Of a stretch of 6,838 nucleotides of DNA, positions 1-5,352 are shown in pieces. The notes under the pieces are model-generated. The model ran no database searches. It saw nothing but the letters and a program-made list of their open reading frames with translations, and was not told the DNA's origin. A program made the translations under genes and the position numbers. Each line of letters opens with the position of its first letter. Position 1 is the first letter of the stretch. The stretch comes from Deltaproteobacteria bacterium (GTDB lineage Bacteria > Desulfobacterota > Binatia > UBA9968): positions 1 to 6,838 of the forward strand of contig JACPDC010000324.1 of assembly GCA_016184235.1 (NCBI GenBank), written 5' to 3'.

Positions 1-1
1 G

Positions 2-454
2 CTCTGCGAAGGGCTGGCGCGGGCGGCTCAGGGCGCGGGGGCGCAGGTCCACCCCGGCGGCACCTATCTGTGCATGGAGGGGCCCCAGTTCTCGACGCGC
101 GCCGAATCCGAGCTCTACCGGAGCTGGGGCGCTCACGTCATCGGCATGACCAACCTCCAGGAGGCCAAGCTGGCGCGAGAGGCGGAAATCTGTTTTGCCA
201 CGATCGCGCTGGCGACGGACTACGATTGCTGGAACCACAGCGCCGGCGACGTTGAGATCGAGCAGGTGATCAAGGTGCTCAGCGATAACGTCAAGCTGGC
301 GCAGCGCATCATCCGCGGGGCGGTGCGTCATTTCCCGCCGGAGCGCTCCTGCGCCTGCGCCACGGCATTGAAGGACGCGATTATCACGGAGAGGGCGAAG
401 ATCCCGAAGAAGGCCCGTAAGGAGCTGAAACTGATTATCGGGAAGTATCTGTGA
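2..454 (+). CDS. mtnP: S-methyl-5'-thioadenosine phosphorylase, C-terminal part (5' end outside window)
   Basis: The reading frame is open from base 2 and gives the last 150 residues of a protein whose family is usually about 280-290 long. It belongs to the PNP/MTAP phosphorylase family, which splits 5'-methylthioadenosine with phosphate into adenine and 5-methylthioribose 1-phosphate in the cytosol. Visible family motifs are EGPQFSTRAES (fragment residues 26-36), the GMTN segment (residues 48-51) carrying the conserved Met near the ribose, and ATDYDCW (71-77), whose aspartates bind the purine base. The C-terminal tail with CACATALKDAIIT and ending IIGKYL is typical of bacterial members. The TDYDCW signature favours an adenine-type substrate, but related bacterial enzymes accept methylthioinosine or other purine nucleosides, so exact substrate is inferred. 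It ends 40 bases before the PfkB kinase, with only an AT-rich repeat between. No frameshift is seen in the part present. Confidence 0.93.
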   Translation, partial: LCEGLARAAQGAGAQVHPGGTYLCMEGPQFSTRAESELYRSWGAHVIGMTNLQEAKLAREAEICFATIALATDYDCWNHSAGDVEIEQVIKVLSDNVKLAQRIIRGAVRHFPPERSCACATALKDAIITERAKIPKKARKELKLIIGKYL

Positions 455-456
455 GA

Positions 457-487
457 ATTTTGGATTTTTCGATTTTGGATTTTGGAT
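457..487. repeat. AT-rich short direct repeat, three copies of ATTTTGGAT
   Basis: Exact copies of ATTTTGGAT lie at 457-465, 472-480 and 479-487, the last two overlapping in register. The stretch fills the gap between the phosphorylase stop codon and the kinase start, and is strikingly AT-rich against GC-rich flanks. It does not form an obvious hairpin, so I do not call it a terminator. The last GGA (484-486) lies 8 bases before the kinase ATG and might act as a weak ribosome binding site. I have a recollection, not checkable here, of similar TTTTGGAT strings between genes in GC-rich uncultivated bacteria. Its role is unknown. Confidence 0.75.
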
Positions 488-494
488 TTCTGAT

Positions 495-1400
495 ATGAGT
501 ATCCTGGTGGTCGGAACCGTGGCGTTCGATTCCATCGAGACCCCGCGCGGATTCGCCGAGCGGGTGCTCGGCGGGTCGGCGTCTTATTTCGCGGTGGCGG
601 CGAGCTTCTTCTCTCCGGTCAAGATCGTGGGCGTCGTCGGCGAGGATTTTCCGGAAGACTATCTGGAGATCTTTTCGCAGCGGGGGGTGGATCTGCAGGG
701 CCTCAAGCGCGCGCCCGGAGAGACCTTCCACTGGCGCGGCCGCTATCACGAAGACCTCAATGTGCGCGACACGGTGGAGCTCCACCTCAACGTCCTCACC
801 GGCTTTTCCCCGACCCTTCCGGAGTCTTACAGAGACGCCGAATACGTTTTTTTGGGCAACATCGACCCGGGCATGCAGATAGAGGTTTTGAGCCAGCTCC
901 GGCGCATGCGCCTGGTTGCCTGCGACACCATGGACCACTGGATTCAGGGCAGCGGCGAAGCGCTGCGCAAGCTGCTGCGGCGGATCGAGATGCTGATCAT
1001 CAACGACTCGGAGGCGCGGCTCTTGAGCGGCGAGCACAACATCGTGCGCGCGGCCCGATCGATCCTTAAGATGGGGCCCAAGGTGGTGCTTATCAAGCGC
1101 GGCGAATATGGAGTGCTGCTGTTTTCCGACTCATCGATTTTCGCGACACCCGCTTATCCCCTCGAGGAGGTCTTCGACCCCACGGGGGCCGGGGATTCGT
1201 TTGCGGGAGGGTTTCTGGGCCATCTGGCGCGCTCCGGAGACCACGGCCAGGGCGGCCTGCGGCGGGCGATCGTCTACGGGAGCGTGGTCGCGTCGTTTAC
1301 CGTCGAGGATTTCGGCCTGCAGAGGCTGACGAGGCTGTCGGTGGAGGAGATCGAGGAGAGGTACCAGCGATTTATCGAACTTACGGATTTTCATACCTGA
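495..1400 (+). CDS. PfkB-family carbohydrate/nucleoside kinase
   Basis: This 301-residue protein has the length and layout of the ribokinase/adenosine kinase (PfkB) superfamily, soluble ATP-dependent kinases that phosphorylate a sugar or nucleoside hydroxyl. The N-terminal strand ILVVGTVAFDS is followed by the substrate-contacting GG at residues 26-27. The NxxE motif is NDSE at 170-173, and the C-terminal signature DPTGAGDSF is at 228-236 with the presumed catalytic base Asp234. IKRGEYG at 200-206 matches the nucleotide-side strand and turn. The substrate cannot be read from the sequence. Its place 40 bases after the methylthioadenosine phosphorylase suggests a nucleoside or sugar salvage role, but this is inference. 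The ATG at 495 begins exactly at the family's first strand and no better start exists; the upstream ribosome binding site is weak (GGA at 484-486). The gene ends 4 bases before the glycosyltransferase start. Confidence 0.92.
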   Translation: MSILVVGTVAFDSIETPRGFAERVLGGSASYFAVAASFFSPVKIVGVVGEDFPEDYLEIFSQRGVDLQGLKRAPGETFHWRGRYHEDLNVRDTVELHLNVLTGFSPTLPESYRDAEYVFLGNIDPGMQIEVLSQLRRMRLVACDTMDHWIQGSGEALRKLLRRIEMLIINDSEARLLSGEHNIVRAARSILKMGPKVVLIKRGEYGVLLFSDSSIFATPAYPLEEVFDPTGAGDSFAGGFLGHLARSGDHGQGGLRRAIVYGSVVASFTVEDFGLQRLTRLSVEEIEERYQRFIELTDFHT

Positions 1401-1470
1401 GCCCATGGACCTTTCTATCGTCGTGCCGGTTTACAACGAAGAGGAGAGCGTGGAGCCTCTGATTCACGAG

Positions 1471-1480
1471 CTTGGCGCAC
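1471..1480. other. Deletion junction inside the glycosyltransferase
   Basis: Family-like protein sequence leaves the frame of base 1405 at about the Leu codon 1471-1473 and resumes one frame over at GCG CAC GCG (1475 onward). The missing length must be 2 modulo 3. Measured from the start codon to the DxD motif and compared with family members from memory, about 170 bases are absent. No insertion sequence or long repeat marks the site. Confidence 0.8.
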
Positions 1481-2170
1481 GCGCGCGGCGAGGTCGTGAT
1501 CGCGCTGGACGGGGACGGCCAGAACGACCCCAGGGATATTCCGGCGCTCCTGTCAAAGCTCGACGAGGGCTACGACCTGGTGAGCGGCTGGCGTTTCCCG
1601 CGCGAGGATGCCTTCTGGAGCCGCCGGCTCCCGTCGACGATCGCCAACCGTCTTATCTCCTGGATGACTCAGGTCAAGCTGCACGATTCCGGCTGCACGC
1701 TCAAGGCGCTGCGGCGGGAGGTAGCGAAGGATCTCAAGCTCTACGGCGACATGCACCGCTTCATTCCGGCTATCGCCTATGAGCGTGGCGCCAGAATCAC
1801 GGAAATGAAGGTGCACCACCGCCCGCGCCGATGGGGCACCTCGAAGTACGGCATCGCCCGGACGTTGCGGGTCATTCTGGACTTGCTGACGGTGAAGTTC
1901 CTGCTCAGCTACGCTACGCGCCCGCTGCACATCTTCGGGCTGGTCGGAATCGCCAGCGGCGCCGCCGGATTCCTCCTGGCCGTCTATCTGACCGTCCAGA
2001 AGCTTTTCTACTTCGAAGAGATCGGCGGCCGGCCGCTGCTCCTGCTCGCCGTGCTCCTGATCTTCATCGGCTTTCAGTTCATCACGATGGGGCTGCTCGG
2101 CGAAATGCTGGCGCGCACCTATCACGAGTCGCAGAACAAGCCCACCTACGTGATCAAGGAAATCCTGGGC

Positions 2171-2177
2171 GGAGGAG
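2171..2177 (+). promoter_or_regulatory. Strong ribosome binding site for the UDP-glucose dehydrogenase
   Basis: GGAGGAG lies 7 bases before a GTG at 2185 and within the end of the glycosyltransferase coding sequence. It is the best Shine-Dalgarno match in the window and decides the GTG start, which is also where the Rossmann strand NLAVIGAGYVG begins. Confidence 0.82.
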
Positions 2178-2184
2178 AGTCCAG

Positions 2185-3489
2185 GTGAATCTCGCGGTCA
2201 TCGGCGCGGGTTATGTCGGCCTGGTGGCGGGAACCTGCTTCGCGGAAAGCGGCAACGACGTTACCTGCGTCGACATCGATGAGAGAAAAATCTCCAGCCT
2301 GAAAGCGGGAAAGGTGCCTTTTTACGAACCCGGCCTCGAGGAGCTGGTGCGGCGCAACCTGGAAGAGCAGAGGCTTTCCTTCACCACGGAGCTGGCAGGG
2401 GCGGTCAGCCGGGCGGCGGTCATTTTCATAGCCGTGGGCACGCCGCAGGGCGCGGACGGAAAGGCGAACGTCGAATATGTGCTCGCATGCGCGCGCGCCA
2501 TCGGCTCGGCCATGAACGGCTATAAGATCATCGTGAACAAGAGCACGGCCCCGGTCGGCACGGCCGACCAGATAAAAGGCGTCATCGGGCAAACCACCAG
2601 CCACCGCTTCGCGGTGATTGCCAATCCCGAGTTTCTCAAAGAGGGGGCCGCCGTCGATGATTTTATGAAGCCGGACCGCGTGGTCCTGGGCGGCGAGGAT
2701 GCGAAGGCGATCGCGGTGTTGAAGGAGCTCTACGATCCTTTTGTCCGGACCGGCAATCCGATCCTGGTCATGGACGCGCGCAGCGCCGAGATGAGCAAGT
2801 ACGCCGCCAACGCCATGCTCGCCGCAAAAATATCCTTCATCAACGAGATCGCCAACCTGTGCGAGAAGGTAGGGGCCGATGTGGGCGAGGTCCGGCGCGC
2901 GATCGGTCTCGACCGCCGCGTCGGCCCGCACTTTATCTTTCCCGGGGTGGGTTACGGCGGCTCCTGCTTCCCCAAGGACATCCGGGCCATGATAGGCATG
3001 GGGGAGCCCGATCTGGAATTACCCCTGCTGCGAGCCGTGGAGCGCGTGAATGAGCGGCAGAAGGGGATTCTGGTCGAGAAGGTGGCGCGCCATTTCGGGC
3101 AGGACCTGTCCGGGCGCACCTTCGCGATCTGGGGCCTGTCGTTCAAGCCCCGCACCGACGATATGAGAGAGGCGCCCTCCATTACCGTGATCGAATCGCT
3201 GCTCCAGGCGGGAGCCGCCGTCCAGGCCTATGATCCGGAGGCGATGGAGGAGGCCAGGAAGCTCTTTTCCGGGCGCGTCCGTTATTACCGGCGCAATTAC
3301 GACGCCTTGAAGGACGCCGACGCGCTTCTGATCGTGACGGAATGGAACGAGTTTCGCCGCCCGAACTTCGAACAGATCAAGCGGCTGCTCAAGACGCCGG
3401 TGATATTCGACGGTAGAAATATTTTCGATCCTGAGGAACTCCGGAAAATGGGCTTCACCTATTATTCCATCGGACGGAGAGATGGCTAG
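2185..3489 (+). CDS. ugd: UDP-glucose 6-dehydrogenase (UDP-glucose/GDP-mannose dehydrogenase family)
   Basis: A 434-residue cytosolic enzyme that oxidises UDP-glucose twice with NAD+ to UDP-glucuronate; the length is normal for the family. The NAD-binding GAGYVG is at residues 7-12. NPEFLKEG is at 147-154, the SKYAANA helix with conserved Lys205 and Asn209 is at 204-210, and the catalytic cysteine is Cys261 in GVGYGGSCFPKD. SFKPRTDDMREAPS (319-332) begins the C-terminal UDP-binding domain. GDP-mannose dehydrogenases look alike, but the UDP-glucuronate decarboxylase immediately downstream favours UDP-glucose. The frame is open further upstream to about 1831, but that part is the antisense-free shadow of the glycosyltransferase. 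The GTG at 2185 has a strong ribosome binding site and starts at the first strand. The start overlaps the preceding stop by 4 bases and the end overlaps the decarboxylase start by 8, implying translational coupling. Confidence 0.95.
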   Translation: MNLAVIGAGYVGLVAGTCFAESGNDVTCVDIDERKISSLKAGKVPFYEPGLEELVRRNLEEQRLSFTTELAGAVSRAAVIFIAVGTPQGADGKANVEYVLACARAIGSAMNGYKIIVNKSTAPVGTADQIKGVIGQTTSHRFAVIANPEFLKEGAAVDDFMKPDRVVLGGEDAKAIAVLKELYDPFVRTGNPILVMDARSAEMSKYAANAMLAAKISFINEIANLCEKVGADVGEVRRAIGLDRRVGPHFIFPGVGYGGSCFPKDIRAMIGMGEPDLELPLLRAVERVNERQKGILVEKVARHFGQDLSGRTFAIWGLSFKPRTDDMREAPSITVIESLLQAGAAVQAYDPEAMEEARKLFSGRVRYYRRNYDALKDADALLIVTEWNEFRRPNFEQIKRLLKTPVIFDGRNIFDPEELRKMGFTYYSIGRRDG

Positions 3490-4420
3490 GGTTCTGATCA
3501 CGGGCGGAGCCGGCTTCATCGGCTCGCACCTGTGCGAGAGTTTTCTCAAGCGCGGGGACGAGGTTCTCTGCGTGGACAATTTTTTGACCGGCAGCCGGGA
3601 CAACGTGCTTCCCTTCGCGGCGCACGAGCGCTTTACCCTGATCGATCACAACGTCACCCGGTTCATCGAGGTGGAGGGGGCGGTGGACATGATCCTTCAT
3701 TTCGCGTCGCCGGCCAGCCCGGTGGATTACCTCGAGCTCCCCATCCCGACTCTCAAAGTGGGCTCGCTCGGAACGCACAACGCCCTGGGGCTGGCCAAGG
3801 CAAAAAAGGCGCTTTTCCTGCTGGCTTCGACTTCCGAGGTTTACGGCGACCCGCTGGTCAAGCCGCAGCGGGAGGACTACTGGGGCAACGTCAACCCGGT
3901 GGGGCCGCGCGGGGTCTACGACGAGGCGAAGAGATTCGCCGAGGCGATGACTATGGCCTATCACCGCTATCATGGTCTCGACACCAGGATCGTGCGCATC
4001 TTCAACACCTACGGTCCGCGCATGAGAATGAAAGACGGGCGGGTGGTGCCGAACTTCATCACCCAGGCGCTTAAGGGCGAAGGGCTCACGGTGTACGGGA
4101 CGGGAAGCCAGACCCGGAGCTTTCTTTACATCGATGATTTGATCCGGGGGATTCACCGATTGCTGGAGGCGGGCGACCACCTGCCGCTAAATCTCGGCAA
4201 CCCCCACGAGATCACCGTCATGGAGTTTGCCAAAAAGATCCTCGAACTCACCGGCTCGAAGAGCCCGGTTGTCTATAAGCCGCTGCCCCAGGATGATCCC
4301 CAGGTGCGCCAGCCGGACATCTCGAAGGCGCGCAAGCTGCTCGGCTGGGAGCCCGAGGTCCAGCTCGAAGAGGGACTGGCGAGGACCATTAGCTATTTCT
4401 CGCAACATCTGCGTGGTTGA
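3482..4420 (+). CDS. uxs: UDP-glucuronate decarboxylase (UDP-xylose synthase), extended SDR
   Basis: This 312-residue protein is an extended short-chain dehydrogenase/reductase that converts UDP-glucuronate to UDP-xylose and CO2 by oxidation at C4, decarboxylation and re-reduction with bound NAD. The cofactor loop GGAGFIG is at residues 8-14. The features that separate UDP-xylose synthases from other epimerases are all here: HFASPASPVDY (73-83), KVGSLGTHNALGLAKAK (92-108), the active-site STSEVYG (116-122) with Glu119, YWGNVNPVGPRGVYDEAK with Tyr146 and Lys150, and RIFNTYGPRM (172-181). GSQTRSFLYIDDL at 208-220 is the usual substrate-side segment. The product is the precursor of surface xylose or, after epimerisation, arabinose. 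Its start lies inside the last codons of the dehydrogenase (8-base overlap) that makes its substrate, so the two are very likely made together. The subsequent gene starts 5 bases after its stop. Confidence 0.95.
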   Translation: MARVLITGGAGFIGSHLCESFLKRGDEVLCVDNFLTGSRDNVLPFAAHERFTLIDHNVTRFIEVEGAVDMILHFASPASPVDYLELPIPTLKVGSLGTHNALGLAKAKKALFLLASTSEVYGDPLVKPQREDYWGNVNPVGPRGVYDEAKRFAEAMTMAYHRYHGLDTRIVRIFNTYGPRMRMKDGRVVPNFITQALKGEGLTVYGTGSQTRSFLYIDDLIRGIHRLLEAGDHLPLNLGNPHEITVMEFAKKILELTGSKSPVVYKPLPQDDPQVRQPDISKARKLLGWEPEVQLEEGLARTISYFSQHLRG

Positions 4421-4425
4421 CTGAT

Positions 4426-5352
4426 ATGAGGATAGTTGTAACGGGGGGGGCCGGCTTCATCGGCTCGCACGTGGTGGACGCCTACATCGCCCGGGGCCAC
4501 CAGGTTTTCGTCATCGATGATCTCTCGACCGGCGATCGGCGCAATGTCAACCCGCGGGCGGTTTTTCACCGCCGGGACATCCTCGATCCTGCGCTCCCTG
4601 GGCTGCTCGCGGAGATTTCTCCGGGAGTGATCAATCACCACGCGGCGCAGATGGATGTCCGCCGCTCGGTCGCGGATCCGGAGCTGGACGCCCGGATCAA
4701 TATCCTGGGGCTGATCCATCTGCTGGAAGGATGCAAGGGGCTGGGAGTCAAAAAGGTCATATATGCCTCGTCCGGAGGGGCGGTCTACGGCGAGCAGGAA
4801 ACTCACCCTGCGCCGGAGGAGCATCCGAGGCGCCCCTGGAGCCCTTACGGCGTGAGCAAGCTTAGCGGGGAGTATTACCTGGGCTATTATCAAGCGGCCT
4901 TCGGCATCCCGTCGGTCTCTCTGCGCTACGCCAATGTCTACGGGCCGAGGCAGAGGAGCGACGGCGAGGCCGGCGTGGTGGCGATCTTTATCGGCCATCT
5001 GCTCGCAGGCAGGCCGCCGACCATCAACGGCGACGGCAGGCAGACCAGGGACTATGTGTACGTCGGCGATGTCGTCGCCGCCAACGTCCTGGCCTTGGAA
5101 TCTTCCTACAGCGGCGCCCTGAACATCGGCACGGGTCGCGAGACCGACGTTATAGCCCTGCTGGCTTCGCTTCAGGATAAAGCGGGATCGCGCGTAAGCG
5201 CCATCCATGGCCCGGCCAAGCCCGGCGAACAACGGCGCAGCTCCCTGGATGCCTCGCGCGCCCGCGCCGAGCTGGGATGGAGCCCCCGGACGTCTCTGGA
5301 GGAAGGGCTGGAGAAGACTATCGCCTACTACCGGCAGGGCAGAATCGGATGA
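4426..5352 (+). CDS. GalE-like NAD-dependent UDP-sugar 4-epimerase
   Basis: A 308-residue extended SDR of the short UDP-glucose 4-epimerase type. The NAD loop GGAGFIG is at residues 7-13, followed by the acidic strand end FVIDDLSTG (28-36). NHHAAQMDVRRSV (70-82) is the region around the cofactor. The catalytic Ser is in ASSGGAVYG (114-122), and the catalytic pair is Tyr141 and Lys145 in SPYGVSK. RYANVYGPRQ (168-177) and GDGRQTRDYVYVGDV (202-216) complete the pattern. UDP-glucose/UDP-galactose is the default substrate, but directly after a dehydrogenase and a UDP-xylose synthase it could equally interconvert UDP-glucuronate/UDP-galacturonate or UDP-xylose/UDP-arabinose; sequence alone does not decide. 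I chose ATG 4426 because it opens straight into MRIVVTGG. A TTG at 4417 in frame would overlap the upstream gene and add three residues. No clear ribosome binding site is seen, so reinitiation after the upstream stop is plausible. Its stop overlaps the lepA start as ATGA. Confidence 0.9.
   Translation: MRIVVTGGAGFIGSHVVDAYIARGHQVFVIDDLSTGDRRNVNPRAVFHRRDILDPALPGLLAEISPGVINHHAAQMDVRRSVADPELDARINILGLIHLLEGCKGLGVKKVIYASSGGAVYGEQETHPAPEEHPRRPWSPYGVSKLSGEYYLGYYQAAFGIPSVSLRYANVYGPRQRSDGEAGVVAIFIGHLLAGRPPTINGDGRQTRDYVYVGDVVAANVLALESSYSGALNIGTGRETDVIALLASLQDKAGSRVSAIHGPAKPGEQRRSSLDASRARAELGWSPRTSLEEGLEKTIAYYRQGRIG
4443..4450 (+). repeat. Run of eight G near the start of the epimerase gene
   Basis: Eight consecutive G encode the Gly-Gly of the NAD loop (Thr-Gly-Gly-Ala). 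The related decarboxylase gene writes the same protein motif with an interrupted run. The reading frame is intact at eight G. Such a tract is prone to slippage and to sequencing indels. Confidence 0.85.

Larger units (their letters stand above)
1405..2188 (+). pseudogene. Family 2 glycosyltransferase (polyprenyl-phosphate sugar transferase type), disrupted by internal deletion and frameshift
   Basis: Two reading frames together make a DPM1/GtrB/ArnC-like glycosyltransferase. The ATG at 1405 gives the classic N-terminus MDLSIVVPVYNEEESVEPLIHEL, after which that frame turns to nonsense. From about 1472 the next frame gives AHARGEVVIALDGDGQNDP and continues in good order to the stop at 2186-2188. 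About 57 residues are missing at the join, including the DDGS motif that binds the nucleotide. The metal-binding DxD is kept (DGD, bases 1508-1516), although the usual DLQNDP reads DGQNDP. The C-terminus has two membrane helices (about 1925-1993 and 2033-2101), as in enzymes that move a sugar from a nucleotide donor to polyprenyl phosphate at the inner membrane face. The TTG at 1472 could begin a 238-residue product, but it would lack half the catalytic fold. The stop overlaps the next start as GTGA. If the deletion is an assembly error, the gene is intact in the organism. Confidence 0.88.

Noticed and set aside
455..494. Transcription terminator after the phosphorylase
   Set aside because: There are T runs but no GC-rich stem before them, so there is no intrinsic terminator pattern.
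435..1037. Minus-strand open frame opposite the kinase
   Set aside because: Its end is a translation of the AT-rich repeat and the rest mirrors the PfkB gene.
1480..1782. Continuation of the glycosyltransferase N-terminal frame
   Set aside because: After PLIHEL the translation is Arg/Gly/Ala-rich and unlike any family member; the real sequence continues one frame over.
1831..2184. N-terminal extension of the dehydrogenase frame
   Set aside because: The extension is arginine/alanine-rich shadow of the glycosyltransferase; the true start is GTG 2185 with a strong ribosome binding site and the Rossmann strand.
4417..4425. TTG 4417 as the epimerase start
   Set aside because: It adds only three residues ahead of the conserved MRIVVTGG start, overlaps the upstream stop and has no supporting ribosome binding site.
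4393..5232. Long minus-strand open frame opposite the epimerase
   Set aside because: It is antisense to well-conserved SDR motifs and has no recognisable domain.
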